From: Petaurus breviceps papuanus
Taxonomy: Eukaryota > Chordata > Mammalia > Diprotodontia > Petauridae
DNA length: 64,000 nt
Assembly (NCBI GenBank): GCA_028583685.1
Contig: JAMXIF010000015.1
Coordinates: 64,414,906-64,478,905 of the forward strand
Direction: 5' to 3'
Part shown: positions 46,878 through 59,159 of the stretch, one piece after another
Numbering within the stretch: the first letter of the stretch is position 1
How the letters are laid out: every line of letters begins with the position of its first letter
Notes under the pieces: generated by a model
Database searches by the model: none
Told to the model about the DNA's origin: nothing
What the model saw: the letters and a program-made list of their open reading frames with translations, nothing else
Position numbers and translations under genes: made by a program

Positions 46878-47027
46878 TTTTTTTTGAAGCACTCAAGGTT
46901 GGGTGACTTGCTAGGGGTTGCATGGCCAGTTGTTGTTTCTGGGTGTGGTGCTGAGTGTCTGGGCCTGAATTTGATCTGGGTCATCCCGGCACTGGAGCCA
47001 GTGCTCTTGCTCGCTGAGCCACCTTGC
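46878..47027 (-). mobile_element. SINE inside HAL1 H4
   Basis: Minus orientation (T-run at the left), with ctgagtgtctgggcctgaat and ctcgctgagccacc at the right. The duplication caaagttgaactatt is perfect on both sides (46,863-46,877 and 47,028-47,042). It post-dates H4. Confidence 0.95.
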
Positions 47028-47111
47028 CAAAGTTGAACTATTAACATTCCTACATGGAAAAACAATAATTGTAACTTATGAAACTTTTCTCAGTAGTTGA
47101 AGGGATTAGAA

Positions 47112-47161
<50 letters not shown>

Positions 47162-47806
47162 TATATATATGTATATATGTCTTTATATGAGGGTATGCGG
47201 GCACATGAATACATATGTGAATGTGTGTATATACTTTTACAGATATACATAGATAGAGGGCACAGGACCAATTTAACAGGAAGGGATGATACTTAAAAGG
47301 TGAAATTAAGAGGTGAGGGGAATATAATGAGAGGAGATGGGGAGAGATAGAGTGGGGCAAACTATCTCATACAGAAGAGGCAAGGGGAAATGGTTACAAT
47401 GGAGGGGAAGAATAGGAAGGCAAAAGGGAATAGGTCAACCTTATTCCTATTGAATCTGGCTTGAGGAGGGAGGGAAATACACACTAAATAGGGGATCTCA
47501 CCCTCCAGGAGAACAGGGGGATGTGAGGGGGGATGATGGAAGGGAGGGCAGGCTGGGGGGGAGGGAAGTTGGAAGCACCCACTTTTGAAAAGGGACAAGA
47601 TCAAAGTAGAGAATAGAACAAGTGGGAGGTGGGATAGGAGGGAGGGAAATATAGTCAGTCTTTTACAATACATCTACTACATTATTGTTTTGCATTAGCT
47701 GCACATGTATAACCTATACTGAACTGCGTGTCTCCCCAGTGGGGATGGGTGGCAGGGGGGGAAGGGAATGAATCTGGAATTGAAAGTTTTAAAATCAAAT
47801 ATTCAA

Positions 47807-47879
<73 letters not shown>

Positions 47880-47881
<2 letters not shown>

Positions 47882-48204
47882 AAAATATTAGATAAAGGGA
47901 AAAGACAACAGTCTTTTGGTGAGCTACTGTAATGGGTGGCGGTGACTTAGTACATTGGTATCATCCAAATGAATCTGATCAATGTAATCAAATGAAGAGC
48001 CCCCTATTACTAGAATATCCCTGCTTCTCAAGGTCTTAGTCCTTTGTCACCAGTTTTGGTGTTCAATACTACCTCTTTATGTAAGAATTTTTTTTTCTAT
48101 AAAACCATTGTTCTAACATTGTTAATTTTCCCATCGATATAAGTTTCATTGTAATGTTTCCATTCAAAGATGCATAATAAAAAAAAGATTAGATCAGTAA
48201 AAAA
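47880..48204 (+). other. Putative 3'-transduced segment downstream of H4
   Basis: After the TG microsatellite the sequence leaves the HAL1 consensus and continues about 300 bp. It then shows AATAAA at 48,176-48,181, cleavage-like position 48,198 and an A-tail at 48,199-48,204, immediately followed by the H4 target duplication. Tail and signal spacing (17 nt) fit a genuine mRNA end. I do not recognise the segment as a repeat. Confidence 0.6.
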
Positions 48205-48220
48205 AAGAATATCAAGAATA

Positions 48221-49290
48221 TTAATGAAAAATGCAAAGACTTTTGTACTGTTCACTACCCCTTAAGGATGATTGGCTTAAGGATGATTGGAAGTCAGTCT
48301 CAAATCAAGATGAAAGACGACCTTAGATTGGTATTTTATACTGATTGACATTGTGACTTACTGAATGATATATTTTGTTAAGACTATGTCCATTTTAGTA
48401 ATAAGGTATTATGTTATATTGTTGTGAATAGTTTGCTTTAGTTTCTTGAATGTTTTGCTTTAGTTTGTTGTTGAATAGAGAGTTCCCTCTATTGTGCAAT
48501 TTGATTCTTAAATTTATTCACAGCAACAGTCCTCAGGAGAATTACTCTTGATTAGTTTTACAATAGTCACATAAAAATGCTCCAAATCATTATTGATTAG
48601 ATAAAAGCAAATTAATATAACTCTGTAATACTACCTCACACCAGTTACAGTGGCTAATATGACAAAAAAAGGAAAACGATAAATGTTGGAGATGTGGAAA
48701 AATTGGAAAATTAATGCACTGTTGGAGTTGTGAACTTATCCAACCATTTTCAAAAGAAATATGGAACAATACCCAGAGGGAAATCAAACTGTGTATACCT
48801 TTTGATCCAGCAATACTACTACAAGGTCTGTATCCCAAAGATGTCATAAACAAGGGAAAGATATCATAAAAATATTTACAGAAGCTCTAAATCAAAGGGA
48901 TGCCCATTAGTTGGGGAATGGGCAAACAAGTTATGATATATGATTTTAATGAAATATTACTATGTTATATGACATGGTGAACAGGAATATTTTAGAAAAA
49001 CCTGGAAAGATTTATATGAACTGATGCAAAGTTATGTGAGCAGAACAGGAGCAAGATGTTCATAGTAACAGCAACATTATCTGATGACCAGTTTTGATAG
49101 ACTTAGTTTTTCTCAGCATACAATGATCTGAGACAATTTTGAAAGACTCATGATAGAAAATGCTATCCAAATCCAGAGAAAGAACTGATAAAGTATAATG
49201 CACATTGAAGCAAATTGTTTTCACTTTCTTTTAGTTTTTCATAATTTTAGTTTTCCTTTTGTTCAGGTTATTCTTTTTCAATGTGACTAA
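48221..49290 (+). mobile_element. L1 copy F, last part with an LTR fossil inside
   Basis: ttaatgaaaaatgcaaagac continues the ORF2 phrase cut at 45,086. After the LTR fossil (48,242-48,562) comes the ORF2 C-terminus (ctccaaatcattattgatta, gttggagttgtgaactt) and the 3'UTR to about 49,290. Part of ORF2 between the two pieces is missing, so either a deletion accompanied the LTR or two L1 copies meet here. Confidence 0.6.
48242..48562 (+). mobile_element. LTR fossil, plus orientation
   Basis: The complement matches 51,378-51,690 in order (gatgattggaagtcagtctc, attgtgacttactgaatgat, gaataatagagagt-type end). It ends gattagttttaca at 48,562, the same terminus in mirror image. No internal genes. Old; the left boundary is approximate. 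Confidence 0.5.
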
Positions 49291-49299
49291 TAATGGAAC

Positions 49300-50200
49300 T
49301 TAACATGGAAATGGTCAGCTACCGCACTGATTGTAAATTCTTCAACTTGAAAAGGCTAAAAATCAAGATCAAAATGGAGGGTTGGCACATAATTTTCTGT
49401 TTGCAGATAATTGTGTACTCAATGCAACCTCTGAAGCTGCAAAGTATGGATCAATTCTCTGATGGCTGTGCTAATTTTGGTCTAACAATTAACACCAAGA
49501 TAACACAGGTGCTCTATTAGCCATCACCATCTATACATGAAACTATCAGTTTTAGTGAATGGAAAAGTTGTGAATTCTGTGGATAAGTTCATTTTTGTTG
49601 GTAGTGTACTCTCCATGGATGTACACATTGATAATGTGTTTGATGCACACATTGCCAGAGATAGATAAATGTTTGATAGGCTCTGAAGGAAAGTATGGGA
49701 GACAAGAGATATAAAAACTGAATGTCTACTGAGCCATTGTGTTGACCTCATTGTTGTATGCCTGTAAAACTTGGAGAGTACCAGTGCCATGTCAAGAAAC
49801 CAAATCACTTCTATTTGAGTTATTTTAGGAGGATTCTGAACATCACCTGGCAGAATAAAATACCAGACACTAAGGTCCTTACTTGAACTTAGCAGACAGG
49901 CCTTCACTCTGCTTCAGAGAGCACAACTCTGTGGCCTGGCCACGTTGTTCAAATGCAAAACATACAATTGCCAAAAAGACAATTTTACAAAGAACTCACA
50001 CAGGACAAGCATTCACATGGTGGACAGATGAAATGATCCAGGGACACTCTCAAGGTCTCTCTTAAGAACTTTAGAATTGATTGTGTGACATGAGAGACAC
50101 TGGCACAGAACTGCTCAGCATGGTGTGCCCACATAAGAGAAGGTACTGTGCTCTATGAGCAAAGCATAATTGAGGCAACACCAATTTGAACAGAAGTTGG
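49300..50200 (+). mobile_element. RTE-like non-LTR retrotransposon fragment
   Basis: Translation in frame gives pieces of a late reverse-transcriptase and 3' region: SMDQFSDGCANFGLTINTKI, VKKPNHFYLSYFRRILNITW, QNKIPDTKVLT, STTLWPGHVVQMQNIQLPKR. Phrases like FGLTINTK-T-V-Y-P are, from what I recall, characteristic of RTE-clade ORFs. Stops and frameshifts break it. It adjoins the tail of L1 F. Confidence 0.6.
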
Positions 50201-50224
50201 GAAATACTGATATCATAATTCCTA

Positions 50225-50800
50225 TTTCCATTTATTGTTCTTGTTCACTTTGTCCTCTAGTTTCAATAGATTTTTTAAAATTGTCTTTTATGATTTCTTG
50301 ATGTATGTTTTTAGGCTCTTTTTATTTAGGGGGTCTTGGCTTTCTGGGAATTCAGTAATTCATAAATTACCTGTCCTTGATCTATTTTCCAAGTAAGTTT
50401 CTTTTACTATGAGATACATTATATTTTCTCCTAATTTTTTTTGTCATTTTGACTTTCTGTTAATCTCTATAATTCCTTGGATTCAGTAATTTATTTTATT
50501 TTCATTCTAATTTTTAGCACACTTTTTGTTTAAGTGAGATTTTGTACTGTTCATGGGGAGATGATAATTTTATTTCCAATTATTTTTTTATACGCGTCAT
50601 TTCCTTTTGTATTCATTCTTTATCTGATTTTCAGTTCATTTGTTTAAAAAGTTTTAGATGTTTTAAAACATCTATTTCATCTATTCCCATAATTCTAGCT
50701 TATTTTGAGACCGAGTTCTCTCTCTGTGGGTCTCTGTCTCTGTCTCTGTCTGTCTCTCTCTCTCCGTCTCTGTCCCTCTCTCTCTGTCTCTCTGTCTGTC

Positions 50801-50831
<31 letters not shown>

Positions 50832-51330
50832 GTCTCTCTCTCTCTCTGTCTCTTTGTGTTTTTGTAGTTGTTTTAGAATAATTCTTTACTTTTTGCTTTG
50901 TTTCCTGAGTATCATTGTCACCACAATAGCTCCTTAGGGTGGGATTCTTTTTATGTTTGTTCATACTTGCAGCCAAGGTCCTCTTAGAGTATTCTGAGAG
51001 TATTAAGTGTTATCCTAGGATCTAAGAAACAACTTGAGTTGGGTACCTAAAAACTTTCAGTGATGCAAAAATATTCTGATCCTGGCAGGTGGAGGGAGGG
51101 GCAGTGTTTCTGGTCATATATCCATAAATTCTTGGCTTTAGATTGTATCTAAGTAGATTACCTGTCAACTTGTCCCTCATTGGAATTTCAGTAGACTTTT
51201 GCTGAACTTAGTCACTATCCATCAGTTACAAAGATTTTCTAGTTCAGAGTGAGAAGAATGGACATCTCTTTGGTCTGGTTTATTTTCTCTGGTTCTTCTG
51301 CTGCAGGATTTTACACAAACTAGAGTAAAA
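50225..51330 (-). mobile_element. L1 5' portion (ORF1 remnant and 5'UTR)
   Basis: tgtccttgatctattttcca is the complement of the ORF1 phrase also seen in L1 A (cctggatctgttttccaggt), followed by coiled-coil-like sequence and, at 50,940-51,330, a 5'UTR-type region. Frames are broken, older than L1 A. Confidence 0.5.
50718..50853. repeat. (TCTCTG)n/(TC)n microsatellite
   Basis: tctctgtctctgtctctgtc and related repeats on the plus strand. Long low-complexity frames across it on either strand are artefacts. Confidence 0.9.
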
Positions 51331-51377
51331 GTCAAATGTGTATTGCTGGATTTTGAACATGTTCTTCATTCATTTTA

Positions 51378-52152
51378 TGTAAAGCCAATCATGAGCAGCT
51401 CTCCTGAGGACCGCTGCTGTGAATAACTTTAAGTATCTAATTGCTTTGTATGGTGAACTCTCTATTTATTCAACAATAAACTAAAGCAAACTAATAAACT
51501 AAGCAAAACATTCAAGAAACTAAAGTACAACATTCACAACAACATAACATAACAACTTATTACTAAGGTGGCCCTATAGTCTTAGACAAAACACATCACT
51601 CAGTAAGTCACAATCTCCTTAATCAATATTAGAGAACACAAGTCAAATCTTCTTTCATCTTGACTCCAGTCTGACTTCTAATCATCCTTAAACCAATCAT
51701 TCTTAAGAGGTATTCATCTGTAAGCCAATCACCCTTAAGAGGTATTGGAAAGTACAAAGGCCTTCCATGAGTACCCAAGTAAAGTCTCCTTTCATTTTGA
51801 CTGGAGGCTGATTTCCAAACTACATGGTTCCTCTTATATGCTCCCAGGTCTTACCTATATTCACCCAAATATCACCTGGCTTCACAGGGAAGCAGCTCTC
51901 CAAGCTCTTGCCTGTATTCACCAAACTGTTGCTTTGATTTACAGGTAGTCAGGTGTCTGCTCCTGATCCATATTATAGCTCACAGGGACTACTCCACTCC
52001 AAGCTCTTCACAGTTTCTCTTTTTAGGAAAACAAAGCTCAATAGGGATACAACATTATTTACACACATTGCCAGCACTATCATCTCCATTCACTTTCTGA
52101 GAAATCAACAGAAATCAATAGACATAATGCTTCTGTCTGACAAAGTAACCTT
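51378..52152 (-). mobile_element. LTR fossil, minus orientation
   Basis: Starts tgtaaagccaatcatgagca like the copy at 19,327 and shares its interior in order (aacaacttattacta, atagtcttagac, tgactggaggctgatttcca, tttacacacattgccag). The minus strand has an AATAAA-type signal about 100 bp from its end. It is adjacent to HAL1 H5 with no internal virus genes. Broken, old. Confidence 0.55.
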
Positions 52153-53178
52153 TTCCCATTTGAGTTAGTCTATTTTTAAAGTGGTATTTTCTTCAGTCAG
52201 GTTCTTGACTCTCATTTCATAATTTTCTAGCATCATTCTCATTTCTCTTTCCAATTTTTCCTACACTTCTCTTATTTGGTTTTCAAAATCCTTTTTAAAC
52301 TCCTTGATGGCCTGAAACCAGATCATATTTTTCTTGGAATCTTTTGGTGCAGGAGTTCTGACTTCACTGTCTTCCTCATGTTACATGCTTTGATCCTTTT
52401 TTGTCCTCAAAATAGGAGTGTAAAATCAGATCACTGTGCTTGCTTTGCTTCTTTTCCTTGCTTATGTTGCCACTCAATTACTTGACTTTTGAGGTTTTTG
52501 CCACAGTAGACCTCTGCTTCCAGGGAGGAGAGCTTTATCCCAAATTTCTGAGGTTTTCACAGCTTCTGGAGCTATTAGTTGGCTTCCCTCTCTGAAGCCC
52601 CTACCAGCTCTGTCACCTGGTCACATACCCCAGCACCACCATCCTAGACAGTAATCCAGATCCAGGCAAGTTAAAGCAAGAGAGATCACCCCTCAGGATG
52701 GTTGCTTGTTCCCCCTACAATCTACAGGCCAGGAGCTCTGAGGCAGCCACAAGGCTGTCTCCATTGTGCCTCAGCTGCTTCTCCCTCTGGGGCCAGAGCC
52801 TGGACTGCACTGCCGGACCCCCTGTTTCCAAAGGCCATACTGACCTCTCACTTTGTCTTTGGCATTCATGGGTTGATAATTCTGGAAAATGCCACAGGTG
52901 CTGGTGATCCCCTCTCCTGACATCTGCTACAAGTTTGGGACCACCCTGAGGCTGAAATCATGGGCTCAGTTGGGGCTGGGCTGTGATCCCAGTGTGCTGT
53001 GATGAACCCTTGCTGTCCACCTGATGGGCTGCCTTCAGCAGGAGGTATGTTTCTTTCTGTCACTTTGTGGGTTCTGTAGCCCTAAAGTTTATTTAGAATA
53101 ATTTTTATAGGTATTTGAGGTGGTTATGCTGGGAAAATATGGAGTTTTCCTGCTGCTACACTGCCATCTGGGCACCCT
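52153..53178 (-). mobile_element. HAL1 copy H5, 5' half (5'UTR and ORF1 N-terminus)
   Basis: From 53,178 (ctgccatctgggcaccctcc, complement of the 5' start) through the GC-rich 5'UTR to the ORF1 N-terminus, with ILHSYFEDKK and the coiled-coil start, ending at 52,153 against the LTR fossil. It has the FENQIREV insertion that marks the older subtype. The ATG position is ATA here. The 3' half is missing. Confidence 0.82.
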
Positions 53179-55590
53179 CCTACCAAAACCTTTTTATGAT
53201 ACAAATATGGTACTGATACCTAAATTTGGAAGAGTGAAAACAGAGAAAGAAAATTATAGAGCAATTTCCAAATTTTTAAATAAAATATTACCAAAATATT
53301 ACAGCAACTTATCATGGCAGTGATGCACTTGGTTTATTAAGGATTTATTCCAGGAATGCAACACTAGTTCAATATTAAGAAAACTATGGGCATAATCAAT
53401 TATATGAACAAAAAAACTAATAGAAGCCATATAATTTTCTCAATAGATGAAGAAAAATACTTTTGATGAAATACAGCACCCATTCTGAATAAAACCACTA
53501 GAAACCATAGTAATAAATGAAGTTTCCTTAAAATGATAAGTAGCATCTACCTTTAGCAATATTACAAGTAATGACAATAAGCTAGAAGCATTTCCAATAA
53601 GATCAGGGGTGGGGGAAAGGAAGGCTGTCCATTGTCACCACTGTTATTGAATTTTGTACTAGAAATTTTATCTTTGGCAATAAGAGAAGAAAAAGAAATT
53701 GAAGGAATTAAATTATGCAAAGAAAAGACTAAGGTATCACTCTGCAGATTGTGTGATGATATACTTAGAGAATCCTAGAAAATCAAGAAAAAAAACTACT
53801 TGAAATAATAAACAACTTTAGCAAAGTTCCAGGATATAAAATAAACTCACATAAATCCTTGACATTCTTATGTGTTTCTAACAAAGCCCAACAGAGAAAG
53901 AGAAATTCCATTTAAAGTTATTAGTGACATTATACAATATTTGGGGGTCTACCTGGCAAATCAAATTCGGGAAATTTATGAACACAATTTCACAACATAT
54001 TTCTCACAAAAAAATGGATCTAAATAATTGGAAAAATGTCATTTGATCAAGGTTAGTCTGAGCTAATATAATAAAAATGACAATTTTACCTAAATTAATT
54101 TACCTCCTTAGTATCATACCCATTAAGTTGCCAAAAATTATTTTATACAACTAGAAAAAATAATAAAAAAATTATCTGTATAACAAAAGGTGCAGAATAA
54201 AGGTGCAGGCAATTAAAGAAAATTAGTTCTAGGGAAAGTGGCCTAGTCATACCAGATTTTAACCTGTGTTATAAAGCAGCAGTCATTAAAACCACTTGGT
54301 ATTTGTTGAGAAAGAGAGTGGTAGATCAGTGGAATAGATTAGGTACAAAAAACACAGTAGTCAATGATTATAGTAACTTATTGTTTGATATATCCAAAGG
54401 CTTCTGGGATAAGAATTCGTTATTTCACAAAAACTGCTAGTTTAACCAGAAACTAGTGTGGCAGAACATGGGCACAAACAAATATCTTACACCATATACC
54501 AAAATAAAGTAATAAATATATTCATAATTTAGATATAAAGACTGATACTTAAGCAATCTGGGAGAGCAAGGAATAGTTTGCCTGAAAGATTTATGGAGAA
54601 GAGAAGAATTTATGACCAAAGAAGAGATGAGAGCATTACAAAATGCAAAATGGATAATTTAGATTCCATTAAATTGAAAAGATTTTGTACAACAAAGCCA
54701 ATGTAACCAAAGTTAGGAGGGAAGTGGAAAATTGGAAAAGAAGTTTTACAACCAGTGTCTCTGATAAAGGCCTCATTTCTAAAACACAGAGAAAATTGAT
54801 TCAAAATTATAAGAATACAAGTCTTTCCCCAATTCACAAATGGTCAAAGGATATGAAATGGCAGTTGTCAGAGGAAGAAATTAAAGATACTTGTAATCAT
54901 ATGGGAAAATGCCATAAATAACTATTAAAACTGTGATTCAAAACAACTCTTAGGTATCACATCTCACCAGTCAGATTGGCTAACATGACAAAACAGGAAA
55001 ATGATAAATGCTAGAGAACATGTAGGAAAAATAAAACACTTAATGCATTGTTGGTGGCATTGTGAATGGATCCAACCATTCTGGAGAGAAATTTGGAGCT
55101 ATGTCCAAAGGATTAAAACAATGTGCACACCCTTGCCCCAATAATACCACTTCTAGGGCTGTATCTCAAAGATATCATACAAGTGGGAGGAGGATCCATA
55201 TGTACAAAAATATTTATAACAGCTCCTTTTGTGGTGGCAAAGAATTTGAAATCAAGGTGATGCCCTTCATTTGGGGAATGGCTAAACAAGCTGTGTTATA
55301 TGAATGTTATGAATTACATAGAATTCCAGAGCCTGAATGAAGATGGAAACAAACTACTTTCTCCTTCTCTTTTTCTTTTTGTTTTCTGCTTCTCCCTCGT
55401 TATTCATTCCATTGGTTTTAATTCTTCTTTAAAATTTAATTAATATTTAATGTGAAGGTATATGTAAAACCTATATCATATTGTATGACACCATTGAAGG
55501 GTGGGGGGAGGAGGTGTAGGGGGAAATTTGGAACTCAAAAACTTGTGAAAATGAATGTTATAAGGTATAAGTAAATCCATTAAATAAAGA
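53179..55590 (+). mobile_element. L1 copy G: ORF2 reverse transcriptase to 3' end
   Basis: Begins [20 protein letters not shown] at about 53,185 and runs through the rest of ORF2 (LCDDIL-type residues near 53,750 in place of FADD; SLSPIHKWSKDMKWQLSEEE at about 54,850; the cysteine-rich and C-terminal parts to 55,340). It ends with a 3'UTR near 55,590. It is 5'-truncated, with H5 at its head. Frames are broken by many stops. Confidence 0.85.
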
Positions 55591-55619
55591 AAAGAAACAC
55601 ACACATACACACAACTTCA

Positions 55620-55830
55620 GCATATCGTAGAATCCTATTTTTTGTTCCATCCTACTATCTGCTTCCATTTTATGGGGAAGTTAATCCCATTCACATTCAC
55701 AGTTTTTATTTCTATCTGAATATTGTCTTTTATTCTATTTCTGTCTGTCCTATCACTTTTTACATCCTCACCAGTGTCTTACTTCTCTCTGATGATGTCC
55801 TTGATCTTCTCTCCCTTCTGTCAGTCTTTA
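55620..55830 (-). mobile_element. L1 endonuclease-start fragment
   Basis: catcctactatctgcttcca and gttaatcccattcacattca are the complement of the start of ORF2 (VNGMNFPIKWKQIVG), as in L1 A at 30,060. Everything downstream of the endonuclease start is missing. Confidence 0.6.
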
Positions 55831-55879
55831 CCATAGCTTTACTTAATCTCCTCCCCTCATACTGTGTGTCTATGTATGC

Positions 55880-55998
55880 ATATATATGTATGCATGCACA
55901 CACTATATATGTGTGTGTGTGTGTACACACACACACACACACATATGTATATATATATATATATATGTGTGTGTGTATATATATATATACACACACAA
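55880..55998. repeat. TA/TG/CA alternating microsatellite with palindromic centre
   Basis: A TG run changes to a CA run at 55,924/55,925 (gtgtgtac junction), flanked by TA runs. The alternating purine-pyrimidine run is of the type that adopts left-handed or cruciform forms in vitro. Confidence 0.9.
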
Positions 55999-56139
55999 AG
56001 AGATGTATACAGACAAACGTACATAAGGTGAATTTTAGGGAATGAACTAAAAAAATAAAGGATGACAAGCCAAGTACACTGGGTACAGAAGTGAGAGGTG
56101 GGATAGAGTAAATTTTAAGATTAAGCTCTGTTACCAAGG

Positions 56140-56830
56140 TAGAAGGGGAATGGTCTCAGGCTTCTTGTGCATTGGCTATAGGTGCTGGCTGTATACATGT
56201 TGTTATGCTGATGTTGTCCTGATGCCCACTCGGGACCTTCATTTCTGGTGCTGCCCTGTGGGATAGGATGGAGTTTGTTTCTTGCTACTGGAGGCTGTAG
56301 GTGTCTTGCAACTTACCTGGTGCTGAACTGGAATTCTAGTCTTGGTTCCTGGCTTGTGCGGAATGAAATGGGGGTGTTTCTGTGTTTTCCCCAGGGCTAC
56401 AATGAAGGACTTGGAGTCTGATCTCTGGAAGTTGCCTCCTTATCGACGTCTATGCTGGTACCTGGTGATGCCAGAGTCTGCTATTTCCCTGGCTATGCTA
56501 AGACTCATGGGTGCCCTGGTGTTGATATTTGCCTGCTCTGCTGCACTGGGCCTTAGCATCCAATGCTGCTTTCCTGAGGTGGCACTTCCTCTTGCTTGCT
56601 GGGATGCTTCCTCTTCTGGAATGTGTTCTCCTTTTCTCTGAGTGAAATGGACCTTCCCTACCCGTCTTCTAAGTGTCTTGGGCTCAAAGATTGTTTCACC
56701 CTGTATTTTTGTTGGTTCTGTTATTCCAAGATTTATTTTGAAGTGTACTTTATGGTTGTTTGGAAGTGAATATGGGAGAATTATGGCGATTTGCTACTTA
56801 CTTCTCCATCTTAGCTTACTGAGCCATGTT
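56140..56830 (-). mobile_element. L1 5'UTR-like fragment
   Basis: Related to 15,590-16,330: ccaagatttattttgaagtg, ggttgtttggaagtgaatat and the ending ttctccatcttagctt. A ggtgctgccc word is shared too. Minus orientation is inferred from the 5'-end-like word at the right. The frames 56,342-56,923 have no recognisable domain. Confidence 0.45.
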
Positions 56831-57349
56831 TTTAATGTTATGATATTAGAAGAACCAGCTAAATGGATAATACATTTCATTTTTGGCAGTGATATTATTT
56901 CTCAGATGAGTTATAAAAATTAGTGATGACTTTTGAACTTCAACATGGAAATAAAATAAATATTGACCTTTACATATTGGACCATATTTCAAATTGAGTC
57001 ATTATAATTTTTCTTGCATTAATTATCAAAGCAGTTCTGCTATATTTGCAAATTATTTCATCTAAGTTTTCAAAGATTTTGCTGAAAACTGGTTCTTAGG
57101 CAACCATCCACTTCAACAGAGGATTCAGAATGGAATTAAAACTCTGTAGCACATCTCAGGTACCATGAACTTAATATATGTACTTAATATTACCTATTGA
57201 TGTCATATTACTATGATATTTTCCTGTATTTTAGAATGAATCTTCAAGATTAGCATGCCAGCACTTTGGATAAGGACAACATGGGTGCTGAGATCTCTGT
57301 GTTCTAGTGCCTTTGTTAGGGATAATGACAAGCTATTGGTCAGGGAATG

Positions 57350-57665
57350 TTAGGATTGTTTGAAGGAGCTTGGGTCATTTAGCCTAGAGAAGAGCATACT
57401 CATATATGTTGTTCATAAGAGGAAGGAAACAGATTTGACCTTAGAATGGAAAACCAGGAGCAAAGAGAAAAAGTTGAAATGAGACAAATTTAGGCTTCTT
57501 AATAATTACAGCTGTGAAATATATTGGGGCAATAGGGTTTCCTTCACTGAAGATATTTGGAGATAAAAGGATAGGTGACCATTTGTAAAGTATGTTTCAG
57601 TAAAAATCATTTTCTGAATATGAGTTGAACTAGGTACCTGAGGTCGCTTCTAATTTTGAAATTTG
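57350..57665 (+). mobile_element. L3/CR1-type LINE 3' relic
   Basis: In order: gtcatttagcctagagaaga, gaggaaggaaacagatttga, agacaaatttaggcttctta, ctgaagatatttggagataa, gtgaccatttgta and ctgaggtcgcttctaa. This is the order of the L3/CR1 3' end. Very old, no frame. Confidence 0.7.
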
Positions 57666-59150
57666 GGGGTTCTAAATTTTCCATAAAATCTAAAAAATTT
57701 ACTTAAAATTTGTGCTAGGGCTGGAAAGATTACAGAGAGATCCAATTGATACAAGTCAGTAATATAACTCAATTGCCTCCATGTAATATGAGGCCTTTCA
57801 TTCATAGCTTTTGATTATCTCTTCATTTGCTGAGAAGAAGGTCCATTCTATAAAGTAACACACATTTTTTAGGAATTGTAGCTGAAGATTCCTTGACTCA
57901 GATCCAATCAAAAAAGGGAAAGTTATGTTGTCTATGGCTATTTTTCCTGATTGTGTATTTCTCTCACAAATGCACTCTGGAAAAGAGGAATTGTACAATT
58001 ATGTATAGGAAACTGTTCATTCTCAAGGTTGCTCAGATGACCTGCTTACATATCCTAGAGGCAGTGAAGTATCTCCATTATGATTTTAAAAAATAATAAC
58101 ATTTTAAATTACCTTATTATTTTCTTGTCCTTAATGGATGTTATTGTTTTCATTTGATTTTCTAATGATGGCTCTTGTTCATGGCATTAATTCTGTTTTA
58201 AATCTCACTATCAATAAAATATTATGGTGAAATTGTTCTTGGAGGAAGACTCCTAGAAAGAAAGTATTATTTGAATCACACCCCTGTCCCACAAGGATAT
58301 TATGTGACATCCAGGGAGAACTGTGGCTGTTCTAATGGCAAAAGAGGATGTTTCACAGTCTCATAATGGTCCAGCAGAAATGAAGAAAAATAATTTAATT
58401 TGTCAGCACTACTATTGTAGGGTGCTTAGTGGTATGTGCAAGTCTGTGACTACAATCACAAAAAGAAATTCTAACAAAAGCTGGGGGGGGCACCTATAGC
58501 CATTAACAGATATGTTAGAGACAGCAATTTGGAGCTTGGCTATACTTGGAACAACACCTTCAAATATAGGTGATAAAGCAGATACTAAATAAAAATGAGA
58601 GCAAGGGGCAAAGGCCTCTGGAGAGCAAATATATTATTGTAGGAATCTAGAGACCAAGTCTGATGGGAACACTTAATATCTCCTAATATAGAAAGCCTGT
58701 AGGGATATAGAAAACTTGATTTATAATCCTGAATTACCATGTACCCGGAAAATTCATTCAACTTCCCCCATTTTCTATATGCTGATGTTTCCATGTATAT
58801 TCTCATGCTGTCCGTGGGAATGAATGAATGACACTCAGGTGATGTAGAATGATAAATATGAGTTCTCAGACACAAGAAAGGCAGTAGTACTTTTTAAATT
58901 AATGAAAGGGATATTCCTTAAAAAATCAAAAATACACATCAGAGTGGAGGATGTACTTTGCCCCTCTCTGGTTATAGTATCTTTAGAATCTGAAAAATTA
59001 AGCTATTGAGTTTGGGGAAGAGAAATCAGGTCAGCACTGAACAGAATTTATGGAAAACAGAGCCATTAGCAATATAAGAACTAACTAGAAAGTGAGCACA
59101 AGAGGCAGTAATGCTTCTGTTTTTTTTTTCATATCTTAGGTGAGAATGAA
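57666..59150. other. Unassigned, no gene seen
   Basis: No coding frame longer than about 96 codons, and none with a recognisable motif. No SINE or LINE that I can place. Confidence 0.5.
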
Positions 59151-59159
59151 TCAATAAGG

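Larger units (their letters stand above)
45087..48204 (+). mobile_element. HAL1 copy H4 with intact ORF1 and probable 3' transduction
   Basis: Lacks only about 45 bp at the 5' end (starts ggcagctcgggcttccaccc). It has a GC-rich 5'UTR, ORF1 at 45,764-46,825, a SINE (46,878-47,027), microsatellites at 47,111-47,172 and 47,808-47,880, and the purine-rich tract at about 47,515-47,570. The HAL1 terminal extension that H1, H2 and H3 have is missing; instead a 325-bp segment with its own AATAAA and A-tail follows before the target duplication. Confidence 0.9.

Noticed and set aside
56342-56923. Membrane-protein-like frames (99 and 93 codons)
   Set aside because: They lie in a GC-rich L1 5'UTR-like stretch related to 15,590-16,330; hydrophobic content follows from base composition and no family is recognisable.
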